A stretch of 64,000 bases of DNA from Corynebacterium sp. 13CS0277. GTDB taxonomy: Bacteria > Actinomycetota > Actinomycetes > Mycobacteriales > Mycobacteriaceae. The DNA lies in contig NZ_PPDL01000001.1 in assembly GCF_002994655.1 (NCBI RefSeq), forward strand, positions 124,001 through 188,000. The letters run 5' to 3'. Both the position numbers and the translations under genes were made by a program. Positions 17,868 through 26,497 of the stretch are shown here, one piece after another. The notes beneath the pieces are model-generated. The model made no database searches and had not been told where the DNA came from. It saw nothing but the letters and a program-made list of their open reading frames with translations. How positions within the stretch are numbered: position 1 is the first letter of the stretch; each line of letters opens with the position of its first letter.

Positions 17868-19348
17868 GTTCCCGCGTTGATGCGGCCGCGCCCCGCAGTG
17901 CGCTGGGATGGCCGCTGGCGGTATTGTCCGCCCTGCAGTTGATGGTCGTCCTCGACGGCACGGTCGTGAACCTGGCGTTGGCGCGCATTCAAGTCGAATT
18001 GGACTTGAGCGACGCACTCCGCAGCTACATCGTCACCGCCTACGCCCTGGCCTACGGTGGACTGCTGCTTTTGGGCGGTCGCATTGGTGACGTCTTCGGC
18101 CGGAAGAAAGTCTTCCTCACGGGCGTGGCCCTGTTCACCCTGGCTTCCCTGGCATGCGGCCTGGCGACCACACCAGCGGTGCTGCTCGTGGCGCGCGTTG
18201 TCCAAGGCATCGGGGCGGCGGTCGCCAGCCCGACAGCGATGGCGCTCATCGTCGTGACGTTCGCGCCGGGTAAGCCCCGTAATCAGGCGTTCAGTGTCTT
18301 CGCGATGATGACGGGGTTGGGCAGTGTGCTCGGACTGGTCATCGGTGGAGCGTTGACGGAAGCATCGTGGCGGTGGATTTTTCTCATCAACGTGCCGATC
18401 GGTGTGGTCATCGTCGCGGTGGGCTGGACTGTGTTGACCGCCCGCGAGGAAACCACCCGTATGGCCCTCGACGTGCGCGGGGCAGTCCTCGCGACGGGCG
18501 CGTCCACCCTCCTGGTGTTCGGCCTCGCGGAGGGCGGTGCCGGGCTGAACGCGGCAGTTGTTGGCGCACTCATCGCCGGTGTGGCTCTGCTGGTGATGTT
18601 CTTCGCCTCCCAGCGACGCGCCACCAACCCGGTGCTGCCGCTGCGGATGTTTAGCGACAGCTCGCGTGCCGCCGTGTTCGTCTGCTTGCTGCTCGCCGGC
18701 GCGCTCCTCATGGCGATGACCGTCCAGGTCGCCCTCTTCGTCCAAGAGGTCCTCGGCTACGGCCCTCTCAAGGCAGGCCTGGCGTTCATCCCCTTCGCCT
18801 TCGCCCTGGGGGCGGGTAGTGCCGCCGCGTCGCGGGCCGCAGAAATCGCCAGCCCCCGGTGGATCGTCGCCGTAGGCGGTCTCATTCTCGCCGCAGGCTT
18901 CGCCTACGGCTCCACCCTCGACGAGCACGCCCACTACTGGCCCGACCTGCTGCTGCCGATCCTCATCATCGGCGCGGGCGTCGGCATCGTCCTCATTCCC
19001 CTCACTTTGTCCGTCGTCGCCGGGGTGCGCCCCGCTGACGTTGGACCGCTCACCGCGACCTCGCTTGTGTGCCAGACCCTGGGTGGGCCCCTTGGCTTGG
19101 CCGCGGTGACCGCCGTGGCGGAAGCGACCACCAGGGCTGCGCTCGGCAGCGACCCCGCCTTGATTGACCGAGCCAACCTCACCCTGATGGAACAGCAGGC
19201 CCTCGGCCAGGGCTACACCACCAGCCTGCTGCTGTGCGGCGCGCTGGCACTGACGATCGTCGGCATCGCCATCTGGCGTATCCGTTTTACCCCGATCGAT
19301 ATTGCTGAGGGCAAACGCGCGGAAGCTGCCGCGCAGCGAGGCGCATAA
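17864..19348 (+). CDS. MFS multidrug exporter, EmrB/QacA (EfpA-like)
   Basis: This 494-aa membrane protein has about 14 hydrophobic segments, as in the DHA2 drug/proton antiporters. Family features are the N-terminal MVVLDGTVVNLAL (motif D1-like, with the membrane aspartate), the motif A-like GGRIGDVFGRKKVFL and the motif C-like MTGLGSVLGLVIGGALTE. Its position between cobA and proS is that of efpA (Rv2846c) in mycobacteria, so it is probably the EfpA counterpart, though shorter. Its start overlaps the cobA stop, so the two are translationally coupled. Confidence 0.9.
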   Translation: MSSRVDAAAPRSALGWPLAVLSALQLMVVLDGTVVNLALARIQVELDLSDALRSYIVTAYALAYGGLLLLGGRIGDVFGRKKVFLTGVALFTLASLACGLATTPAVLLVARVVQGIGAAVASPTAMALIVVTFAPGKPRNQAFSVFAMMTGLGSVLGLVIGGALTEASWRWIFLINVPIGVVIVAVGWTVLTAREETTRMALDVRGAVLATGASTLLVFGLAEGGAGLNAAVVGALIAGVALLVMFFASQRRATNPVLPLRMFSDSSRAAVFVCLLLAGALLMAMTVQVALFVQEVLGYGPLKAGLAFIPFAFALGAGSAAASRAAEIASPRWIVAVGGLILAAGFAYGSTLDEHAHYWPDLLLPILIIGAGVGIVLIPLTLSVVAGVRPADVGPLTATSLVCQTLGGPLGLAAVTAVAEATTRAALGSDPALIDRANLTLMEQQALGQGYTTSLLLCGALALTIVGIAIWRIRFTPIDIAEGKRAEAAAQRGA

Positions 19349-19438
19349 TCCACCTGCACGCCCCGCGACGCATCATCGACGGGACGCTGCCCATCAATGG
19401 CCCCGGCTGGGTGTCTGGGAAAAAAGGGGCATGAATTC

Positions 19439-19825
19439 TTAGTCCTCTTTCGGGCGCCAGAAAGTCGTGCAGTCCCGCTTGTCTTCGATCTGGAAGTCGA
19501 TGAGCTGGCCGAGGAGCTCATAATCCACGTCCGTGGTGTAGGGCTGGCGGATGAACATCTTCCCTCGGTCCACGCCGCGCTCGTCAAGAAGCTGCTGAAA
19601 ATGCACCATGGTGGCCCGTTCCGGGGCGATCGATAGGTGCTTGCTGGCAGAGGAAAAACCCACAATGAACGTGCCGTGGTGGGTGAACATCGGCTGATTC
19701 CACGCGATGCGCAGCTCTAGGTCGGGGTAGTGGCTGCGGACCCAGTCCAGCACCTCCGTCATACGCTCGGTGGCGATGCCGTCCGCCACGGTGTCCATGT
19801 ACTCCTCAAGAGTTGCGATTGCCAT
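19439..19825 (-). CDS. DUF1801 (YdhG-like) protein
   Basis: This 128-aa small cytosolic protein has the DUF1801/YdhG pattern, with the typical RIAWNQPMFTHHGTFIVGFSSASKHLSIAP core, in which the sheet carries the invariant histidines and lysine. Some relatives are called iron chaperones, but the biochemical role is not established. The ATG at 19825 was chosen because the fold starts there and TAGAGT lies about 8 nt upstream on the minus strand. It stands alone and converges with the EfpA-like gene. Confidence 0.75.
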   Translation of the reverse strand: MAIATLEEYMDTVADGIATERMTEVLDWVRSHYPDLELRIAWNQPMFTHHGTFIVGFSSASKHLSIAPERATMVHFQQLLDERGVDRGKMFIRQPYTTDVDYELLGQLIDFQIEDKRDCTTFWRPKED

Positions 19826-19973
19826 GGCGACACACTCTAACCACCCGGTGGTGGCTGCGGGAACCGCCGCGCGCAGAACCACTGTGCTCTAAGGTGAAAA
19901 CGGCATGGCCTCGGGCCGCATCTGTGCCCTGTGTGCTGTCAGCTTCCCCGGACAAGAAAGACGAGGTGTTGCC

Positions 19974-21050
19974 GTGCCCACCTGGGTTGTCAGCGGTTTG
20001 CTGATCTGTGCCAGCGTGGCGCTGCTGGTGGCCAAGCGCAGCCCCAACGTCGCGTTGCTCGTCACCGCCGTGTGCCTGAGTCTTCTCACCGTCGAGGCGG
20101 ACAGCGTCATCGTGCCAGCAGCGGTGCTTGTGGGTTGGGCTGCGGCCCGCACCTCCCAGCTCACCAGCAGGAGGTGGCAGCCGCTGTGGCTGGCCTGGAT
20201 CCTGCTGGGCTCGATCTGGGTGTGGTGGCGGTATGTGTACCAGGATGGCTACCTCGAACCGATGAACGCGGCGGTCGTGTTCCTGGTGCAGTGCCTCGTC
20301 ATTGCCTTTGGGTGGGCACTCGGTCTTCTGGCGGCGCGTCGTGATCGTGATCGCCAGGCGCTGCAGTTGGAGGCTGAGCTTGCCGCAGCAGCGGAACGCG
20401 CCCGCATCGCCCGCGACATGCACGACGTGGTAGCGCATAATCTGCAGGGGATCATCTCTTTGGCCGATGGGGCTCTCGCTACGGGGGAGGGGGCGGTGGC
20501 GTTGTCGGCGCTGTCGAGGATTTCTGCCGCGGGTCGTGATTCCATTGAGCAGATGCGCAGCATCGTCACCACCTTGCGCGATGATGAAGCCCGGCCGCGG
20601 CAGCGCCCCGACGTTCATCGGCTGCTGGCTGACGCCCGCGCAGCCCACCTCGACGTGGTGGCCACAGGGTTCGACATCTTTGACACTCCAGACGACGCCA
20701 CGGGCTCGGGCGGGCGGATGACGGATGATCTCGTGCTGATGACCAGCTACCGGATCATCCAGGAGATGTTGACGAACATGTTGCGATACTCGGAAGGCGC
20801 ACGGGGCGTGATCGAAGCAGCGATCGAACCAGGCCCCCTGGGGTGGGGGACGGTGCTGCGCCTGACTGCTGTCAATGACAAGCAACGCGAACCCCGCCCC
20901 ACGGGCGAAGGATCGCACCTGGGGGTGGTGGGGATGAGGGAGCGAGTCCGCGCGCACAACGGCACGCTCACCATCGATGACGATGGGATGAGTTTTCAGA
21001 TCACGGCGCTGATTCCTCTTTCGTCCTCGTCGACCACAGTCGGGGATTAG
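19974..21050 (+). CDS. Sensor histidine kinase, HisKA_3 family
   Basis: This 358-aa membrane sensor kinase has four to five hydrophobic segments in the first 125 residues with almost no extracellular domain, so it is an intramembrane-sensing type. It then has a HisKA_3 dimerisation helix with ARIARDMHDVVAHNL (phospho-accepting histidine near residue 150), an N-box EMLTNMLRYS and a G-box GVVGMRERV. The GTG at 19974 with an upstream AGACGAGG site was chosen; an ATG at 19905, 9 nt after TAAGGT (19890-19895), would add 23 residues and would be leaderless. It is followed directly by its response regulator and an ABC exporter, suggesting antibiotic or peptide sensing and export. Confidence 0.88.
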   Translation: MPTWVVSGLLICASVALLVAKRSPNVALLVTAVCLSLLTVEADSVIVPAAVLVGWAAARTSQLTSRRWQPLWLAWILLGSIWVWWRYVYQDGYLEPMNAAVVFLVQCLVIAFGWALGLLAARRDRDRQALQLEAELAAAAERARIARDMHDVVAHNLQGIISLADGALATGEGAVALSALSRISAAGRDSIEQMRSIVTTLRDDEARPRQRPDVHRLLADARAAHLDVVATGFDIFDTPDDATGSGGRMTDDLVLMTSYRIIQEMLTNMLRYSEGARGVIEAAIEPGPLGWGTVLRLTAVNDKQREPRPTGEGSHLGVVGMRERVRAHNGTLTIDDDGMSFQITALIPLSSSSTTVGD

Positions 21051-21051
21051 G

Positions 21052-21828
21052 ATGAATCGCATGATTTCCGTCGGCATCGTTGACGACCAACCCCTGGTCC
21101 GGGCGGGGTTCGCCCTGCTGGTGGGCGCCCAGGAGGACATGGAGGTGGCCTTCGAAGCCGGGGATGGCCACCAGGCGTTAGCGACGATGGAGAAACTCAC
21201 CACTGCCGGTGCCGCAGTCGACGTGGTCCTCATGGATGTGCAAATGCCCCACATGGACGGCATCGAAGCGACAGAGAAGATCCTGAGTCGGTGGGCGGGG
21301 GTGAAGATCATCATGCTCACCACTTTTGATGCCTACGACTTCATCGACGGTGCCCTGCGTGCGGGGGCTGTCGGCTTCATCCTCAAAGACAGTCAGCCGG
21401 CAGAACTGACCGCCGCGATCAGGGCAGTTGCCGCCGGGCAGAGCAGTATGTCCGCATCGGTAGCCATGCAATTGCTCAACGGTGCCCCTGACACCGACGC
21501 ACGGCACCACCCGCACACGCCGGTGTCGGAACCCGTTGTGGCCTCCCACCGGCCGGCCCCCAGCGGCGGCGCTCCATCGGGCGTCCACGCCGGCGCAGCA
21601 GGCATCGCCACCCCGAGTGGCGACGCACTGACTCCACGCGAATACGACATCCTCGCATTGATGGCGCAGGGGCTCTCCAACGAAGAAATCGCCGCCTGTG
21701 AATACGTCTCCATGGCGACGGTGAAAACCCACGTGCGGCATATCCTGCGCAAGCTTGAGGCACGCGACCGCGTCCACGCGGTCCTCTTCGCCCTGCGCAA
21801 CGGCATCGGTCGCGGCACAGGGGACTAA
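21052..21828 (+). CDS. Response regulator, NarL/FixJ family
   Basis: This 258-aa two-domain transcription factor has a receiver domain at residues about 5-125 with acidic pocket DD at 11-12, the phospho-acceptor aspartate in VVLMDVQMPHMDGIEAT (D62) and the lysine in FILKDSQP. A linker of about 65 residues rich in His, Pro, Ala and Gly (longer than usual) leads to a LuxR-type helix-turn-helix with LTPREYDILALMAQGLSNEEIA. It starts 1 nt after the kinase stop; a second ATG at 21061 has a better-placed AGGA. A perfect 18-bp palindrome just downstream (21851-21868) is a candidate binding site. Confidence 0.9.
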   Translation: MNRMISVGIVDDQPLVRAGFALLVGAQEDMEVAFEAGDGHQALATMEKLTTAGAAVDVVLMDVQMPHMDGIEATEKILSRWAGVKIIMLTTFDAYDFIDGALRAGAVGFILKDSQPAELTAAIRAVAAGQSSMSASVAMQLLNGAPDTDARHHPHTPVSEPVVASHRPAPSGGAPSGVHAGAAGIATPSGDALTPREYDILALMAQGLSNEEIAACEYVSMATVKTHVRHILRKLEARDRVHAVLFALRNGIGRGTGD

Positions 21829-21850
21829 GCCGCATCTGGCGTGCGGCGCT

Positions 21851-21895
21851 CTCATCCCTAGGGATGAGATCGCCAAGATCAGTCCCCAGGGGGAC
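21851..21895 (+). promoter_or_regulatory. Palindromic operator region upstream of ABC exporter
   Basis: CTCATCCCTAGGGATGAG at 21851-21868 is a perfect 18-bp palindrome. A second inverted repeat, GTCCCC-AG-GGGGAC, lies at 21882-21895. Both lie between the response-regulator stop and the ATPase start, where a NarL-type dimer would be expected to bind. Confidence 0.6.
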
Positions 21896-21929
21896 GCGTA
21901 GCCCGCGGTCCCCAGAACATGATGGGGGC

Positions 21930-22826
21930 ATGCTCAACATCACCGCCCTGTGTAAAGACCAACGCATCCACGACCTGACCTTTTGTGTGCCCGATGGGGC
22001 TATCACCGGCTTCCTCGGCCCCAACGGAGCGGGGAAATCCACCACCATGCGGCTGTGCCTGGCGATGGAGCACCCCACCAGCGGGACCGCCACCTTTGAC
22101 GGGCGTACCTTTTCCTCCCTGACCGCGCCGCTGACCACGGTGGGGGCCATGCTGGACAGCAACTGGTTCCACCCGAAGCGAAGCGCCATCAGCCATGTGA
22201 AGTATGTGGCGGCGCTTGCGGGAATCTCCGCCCGTCGCGCAGAGGAGGTGCTGGGCATGGTGGGGCTCGCGGACGTCGCCGGCACCCGTGTGGGGACATT
22301 CTCCCTCGGTATGAAGCAGCGCCTCGGCCTGTCCTGCGCACTTCTGGGTGACCCGCAGCACCTGCTGCTTGATGAGCCCGTCAACGGCCTAGACCCGGCA
22401 GGTGTGCGGTGGATGCGCGAGATGCTTGCCTCCTTCGCCAGCGAAGGGCGCAGCGTCCTCGTTTCATCCCACCTGTTGCACGAGATTGCCGCCACCGCCG
22501 AACGATTGGTGGTCATCGGCCAGGGACGGCTGTTGCACGAAGGTTCCGTGGAGGACTTCACCACCCGGGTGAAGCCCACCACCGTGGCCCGCAGCGCCCG
22601 CATCGAGGACCTCGCCAACGCATTGCTGGCGGCCGGGGTCGGCGCGCACGAGCTGACGGTTGCCGGCGACCGGGTGAGTACCACAGCGCTCAGCCCGCAC
22701 GACGTCGGCGAGATCGCGGCGCAGCACAGCATCGCGCTGACGATGCTTGTCGCAGAGACGGCCAACCTGGAGGACGCCTTCCTTGACGCCACCAGCCACG
22801 CCGTTGACTACCAGGCCCACAGTTAG
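21930..22826 (+). CDS. ABC exporter ATP-binding protein (antibiotic/peptide type)
   Basis: This 298-aa ATPase of the DrrA/BcrA-like branch has Walker A GPNGAGKSTTM, Q-loop region AMLDSNWFHP, a signature FSLGMKQRLGL (degenerate SxG form typical of this branch), Walker B LLLDEPVNGLDP and switch histidine VLVSSHLLHE. A C-terminal regulatory extension of about 90 residues follows. The ATG at 21930 is preceded by GATGGGGG. It works with the membrane protein at 22851 and probably confers resistance to, or export of, a compound sensed by the upstream kinase. Confidence 0.9.
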   Translation: MLNITALCKDQRIHDLTFCVPDGAITGFLGPNGAGKSTTMRLCLAMEHPTSGTATFDGRTFSSLTAPLTTVGAMLDSNWFHPKRSAISHVKYVAALAGISARRAEEVLGMVGLADVAGTRVGTFSLGMKQRLGLSCALLGDPQHLLLDEPVNGLDPAGVRWMREMLASFASEGRSVLVSSHLLHEIAATAERLVVIGQGRLLHEGSVEDFTTRVKPTTVARSARIEDLANALLAAGVGAHELTVAGDRVSTTALSPHDVGEIAAQHSIALTMLVAETANLEDAFLDATSHAVDYQAHS

Positions 22827-22850
22827 CCCGCCCGAAGGAGAACAATCACC

Positions 22851-23612
22851 ATGACGACCACCACAGGTACCTCAACCAGCCCCCGCACTACTCGCGTGTT
22901 GGCTCACCCGCTCACGCCGCTGCGTGCCCTGCGCGCGGAACTCTACGCACTCACTTCCACCCGTTCGACGTGGCTGTTCATGGCCGCCATCGTGGTGGGG
23001 ATGCTCCCGGCATCACTGTTGATGAATCTCGAGCAAGCCTCATGGGGTGACGCCGCCATGATGAGCGATGTCGTTTTGCTGGTGATCATCTACGCTGTCG
23101 CATTTTTCATGCTCCCGCCGACGCTGCCGTGGACCTACCAAGCCACGCCGAGGCGGAGCCTGGACATGTTCGCTCGCTTCGCAGCGGGGCTCTTCCTCTG
23201 CCTCATCTCAGTCGTCGTGGGCATGGCAGGAAGCATCGGCGTGTTCACGGCGCGCGGCATCGACCTGGATCTCAGCTCGCCCCAGGAATTGATTGTCCCC
23301 GCGCTGCGCTTGTTGATCGTTCCGACCCTCTCGGCGTTCCTGGCGTGGCTGACGAAGAGCTCCCTGGTGGGCTCCATGGTGATGATCGCCGACTTCTACC
23401 TGGTTGAGGCTCTCGTGGTGAACACCCACACCCCCGCACTTGCCTTCATCGGGTCCCTGCTGCCGGTCAACAATATTGGTGTGGCAGCGGGCCACGTGCT
23501 GGAAACCTACCAATTCCCCGAGTGGGCCGCACCCCTCATTTTGGCCGCGTGGTTGGTCACCGGGGCTGTGCTTGCGTGGCTGGTGGCCACGCGCAGGCCC
23601 ATCACGAGCTAA
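22851..23612 (+). CDS. ABC exporter permease
   Basis: This 253-aa membrane protein has six hydrophobic segments in the ABC-2 pattern seen in BcrB/LanFEG-like exporters: helices at about residues 43-60, 75-95, 115-138, 150-172, 180-205 and 225-247. It starts 24 nt after the ATPase with a strong GAAGGAG site and is surely its partner. The unit kinase-regulator-ATPase-permease reads as a self-contained detoxification module. A GC-rich terminator at 23651-23684 closes it. Confidence 0.85.
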   Translation: MTTTTGTSTSPRTTRVLAHPLTPLRALRAELYALTSTRSTWLFMAAIVVGMLPASLLMNLEQASWGDAAMMSDVVLLVIIYAVAFFMLPPTLPWTYQATPRRSLDMFARFAAGLFLCLISVVVGMAGSIGVFTARGIDLDLSSPQELIVPALRLLIVPTLSAFLAWLTKSSLVGSMVMIADFYLVEALVVNTHTPALAFIGSLLPVNNIGVAAGHVLETYQFPEWAAPLILAAWLVTGAVLAWLVATRRPITS

Positions 23613-23650
23613 CCCCGCACCATGTGGCGGCCACCGTGGCGGCGCTGACG

Positions 23651-23684
23651 GACGCCCCCGGAGCCTCTGAGGTCCGGGGGCGTC
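23651..23684. terminator. Bidirectional terminator between ABC permease and yaaA
   Basis: Perfect 12-bp arms, GACGCCCCCGGA at 23651-23662 and its complement at 23673-23684, lie between convergent genes. An alternative outer pairing, GCGCTGAC with GTCAGCGC, overlaps it. Confidence 0.7.
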
Positions 23685-23712
23685 AGCGCAGGTGTGGGGA
23701 TGACGGGCGCGT

Positions 23713-24489
23713 CTACGCGCTGACGACCATGGTCAGCTGGGTGGGGGAGGTGCGCTCCATCCGGTACCCTGCGGCGGTCGCCACCTGCGCCACGTCATCG
23801 ATGTCGCGGCACTCGGTGGTGGTGCTCGCCTCGGCGAGGGCGCGCGCAAGCAAGCCCTTGTAATGCTTGTTGAAGTGGCTGACCACCTTGCGGCTGCCGT
23901 CGGGGTACTCCGATTCCACCCGGACGGTGACCGCGTCTTTGACCGCCCCAAGCTGCTGGTAGGTCCCGGAACGCAAGTCGATGACAAGCTGCTCGTCCTG
24001 CACGGACGTCAAAGCGTGCGTGATCGCGCTGCCCCAGCGGGCCTTCATGGTGGGGGTTGCTCCGTCAGCCTGGGGGAGCTTCGAACCACCAGACAGCCGG
24101 TAAAAGGGGATGGGGTCGGCTGCGGCGACCACACCGAACAGGGCGGAGCCGATGGCCAGGCACTGCTGCTGAGCGTGCGTGAGCGTGCCCGCGTCGAGGG
24201 CGTCATATTGCACGCCCGTGTAGCGCAGAATCGCCGGCATGGTGGGGGAGGTGCGCAGCTGCGCTGTGAGTTCCACATCACCCCGCTTGGCGGGGCCCAC
24301 CTTCAACGCGGCGCAGGCCGCGTCCACGTCCTGTGCACACAGCTGCACGAGGTCGGTGGCGATGGCGGCGCGCACCGGGTTGAGCGCGGGGAAGGACATC
24401 CCTGCGAGGCCGTCGGCACTGGTGATGTCGCGGGCGGGACCGTCGCCGCCGACGGTTTTGGTCTCAGAGGGGGCAAGCACGATGAGCAT
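23713..24489 (-). CDS. yaaA: YaaA-family peroxide stress protein
   Basis: This 258-aa cytosolic protein begins [12 protein letters not shown], close to the conserved YaaA start (MLIxLSPAKT), and contains FYRLSGGSK and the late HFNKHYKG motif of the family. In Escherichia coli YaaA limits free iron and oxidative damage and has a DNA-binding helix-hairpin-helix-like fold. TAGAGT (complement of 24496-24501) lies 6 nt before the start codon, suggesting leaderless transcription. It is divergent from proS. Confidence 0.88.
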   Translation of the reverse strand: MLIVLAPSETKTVGGDGPARDITSADGLAGMSFPALNPVRAAIATDLVQLCAQDVDAACAALKVGPAKRGDVELTAQLRTSPTMPAILRYTGVQYDALDAGTLTHAQQQCLAIGSALFGVVAAADPIPFYRLSGGSKLPQADGATPTMKARWGSAITHALTSVQDEQLVIDLRSGTYQQLGAVKDAVTVRVESEYPDGSRKVVSHFNKHYKGLLARALAEASTTTECRDIDDVAQVATAAGYRMERTSPTQLTMVVSA

Positions 24490-24597
24490 GCAGCCACTCT
24501 ATCGGTGACGCGGGCGCGGCTGTGGTGTGGGGGAGCGCATCATCACCGTGCCGCCCGCGCGGCGGGGCGGGGTGCATGGTGTGCAGGAAGGGGGAGG

Positions 24598-24603
24598 TAG
24601 AAT
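24598..24603 (+). promoter_or_regulatory. -10 hexamer TAGAAT for proS
   Basis: TAGAAT ends 8 nt before the proS ATG at 24612, with no ribosome-binding site between. This is another leaderless arrangement. Confidence 0.6.
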
Positions 24604-24611
24604 CAGGCCCC

Positions 24612-26363
24612 ATGATTACTCGCATGTCGACCCTGTTTTTGCGCACGCTGCGCGAAGACCCCGCAGACGCAGAAGTTCCCAGCCACAAGCTGCTCGTTCG
24701 CGCCGGCTACATCCGCCGCGCCGCCCCCGGTGTCTACACGTGGCTGCCGCTGGGCCTGCGGGTGCTGCGCAAGGTGGAGGACGTCGTCCGTGAGGAAATG
24801 AACGCCATCGGTGGCCAGGAGATCTCCCTGCCGGCGCTGCTGCCGCGCGAGCCCTACGAGGTCACCGGCCGCTGGACCGAATACGGCGACGCCCTGTTCC
24901 GCCTGAAGGACCGCAAGGGCGCGGACTACCTGCTGGGCCCCACCCACGAGGAAATGTTCACCGCCCTGGTCAAGGACATGTATTCCTCCTACAAGGATCT
25001 GCCGACGATCCTGTACCAGATCCAGACGAAGTACCGCGATGAGGAGCGGCCCCGCGCCGGTATCCTGCGCGGCCGCGAGTTCGTGATGAAGGATTCTTAC
25101 TCCTTCAACATGGATGATGCCGGCCTGGACGAGTCCTACGCCCTGCACCGCCAGGCGTACCAGAACGTGTTCGACCGTCTGGGTGTGGAATACGCCATCT
25201 GTGCGGCGACCTCGGGTGCGATGGGCGGCTCCGCCTCGGAGGAGTTCCTGGCGATCAGCCCCAACGGTGAGGATACGTTCGTCCGCGCCACTGACGGCGA
25301 CTACGCCGCCAACGTGGAGGCCGTCGTCACCCAGCCCGGCGAGGAGCGCCCCATCGAGGGCCTGCCCGAGGCACAGGAGTACGACACCCCTGCGAGCGAG
25401 ACCATTGAGGCGCTCGTGCAGTGGGCGAACGCGGAAGGCGTGACGGTCGAGGGCCGTGCGGTCACCGCCGCCGATACCCTCAAGTGCGTCATCGTGAAGA
25501 TCACCGCCCCCGGCGGCGAGCCGGAGCTCGCCGGTGTGCTGGTGCCCGGGGACCGTGAGGTCGACTTCAAGCGCCTCGAGGCATCCCTGGAGCCCGCCAC
25601 CGTGGAGATGGCGGTGGAGAAGGACTTCGTTGACAATCCCTTCCTCGTCAAGGGCTACGTCGGCCCCCGCGCGCTGGCCGCCCATGGTGTGAAGGTGCTT
25701 GCCGATCCGCGGGTGTCCACGGGTTCCTCCTGGATTACGGGCGCGGATGCCCCGCAGCGGCACGTGGTCGGCCTGGTCGCGGGCCGCGACTTCACCCCGG
25801 ATGGGTTCATCGAGGCCGCCGAGATTCGGGAAGGCGACCCGGCGCCCGCGGGCCAGGGCACGCTGACCCTGGAACGTGGCATCGAAATCGGTCACATCTT
25901 CCAGCTGGGCCGGAAGTACACCGAGGCTTTCGACGTGCAGTTCCTCGACGAGTCCGGTAAGCGCTCTGTGCCGACGATGGGCTCCTACGGCATCGGTGTG
26001 TCCCGCCTCGTGGCCGTCATCGCGGAGCAGCGCTGCGACGACAAGGGCTTGAACTGGCCGCTGGCTGTCGCCCCGTTCCAGGTGCACGTGGTGTGCGCCA
26101 ACAAGGACGAGGCCGCGATCGCTGCGGCGGAGGCGCTGGCCGCAGAGCTCGATGCCCGTGGGGTGGAGGTGCTCCTCGATGACCGCCCGAAGGTGTCTCC
26201 GGGTGTGAAGTTCAAGGACGCGGAGCTGCTCGGCATGCCGCTGGTCGCCGTGCTGGGTCGCGGCTTCGCCGACGGCACCATGGAGCTGCGGATCCGTGGC
26301 GGCGAGACCGTCGAGATCCCGGCCGATGCGGCCGTCGACGAGATCCTCGCCCGCATGAACTAG
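24612..26363 (+). CDS. proS: Prolyl-tRNA synthetase, bacterial type with editing domain
   Basis: This enzyme charges tRNA-Pro. The 583-aa protein is the long bacterial form: class II motif 2 ([17 protein letters not shown]), an inserted editing (INS/YbaK-like) domain at about residues 220-400 that removes mischarged alanine, motif 3 [12 protein letters not shown] and a C-terminal anticodon-binding domain. The ATG at 24612 begins [17 protein letters not shown], the usual family start. It marks the left border of the accessory block; the conserved order resumes at 48.8 kb. Confidence 0.97.
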   Translation: MITRMSTLFLRTLREDPADAEVPSHKLLVRAGYIRRAAPGVYTWLPLGLRVLRKVEDVVREEMNAIGGQEISLPALLPREPYEVTGRWTEYGDALFRLKDRKGADYLLGPTHEEMFTALVKDMYSSYKDLPTILYQIQTKYRDEERPRAGILRGREFVMKDSYSFNMDDAGLDESYALHRQAYQNVFDRLGVEYAICAATSGAMGGSASEEFLAISPNGEDTFVRATDGDYAANVEAVVTQPGEERPIEGLPEAQEYDTPASETIEALVQWANAEGVTVEGRAVTAADTLKCVIVKITAPGGEPELAGVLVPGDREVDFKRLEASLEPATVEMAVEKDFVDNPFLVKGYVGPRALAAHGVKVLADPRVSTGSSWITGADAPQRHVVGLVAGRDFTPDGFIEAAEIREGDPAPAGQGTLTLERGIEIGHIFQLGRKYTEAFDVQFLDESGKRSVPTMGSYGIGVSRLVAVIAEQRCDDKGLNWPLAVAPFQVHVVCANKDEAAIAAAEALAAELDARGVEVLLDDRPKVSPGVKFKDAELLGMPLVAVLGRGFADGTMELRIRGGETVEIPADAAVDEILARMN

Positions 26364-26497
26364 CCGCCTGCGTGGCCCCTGGGATGCCAGGGTATTGTCT
26401 CCGCCCGCGCCCCCGCCCACCGCGCCGTGTGTTCACGGCTGCAGGTGAGCAGTGGCGCGGGCGGAGGCGTGTGTGCCGCAGTTGGTGCAGCAGCCTC

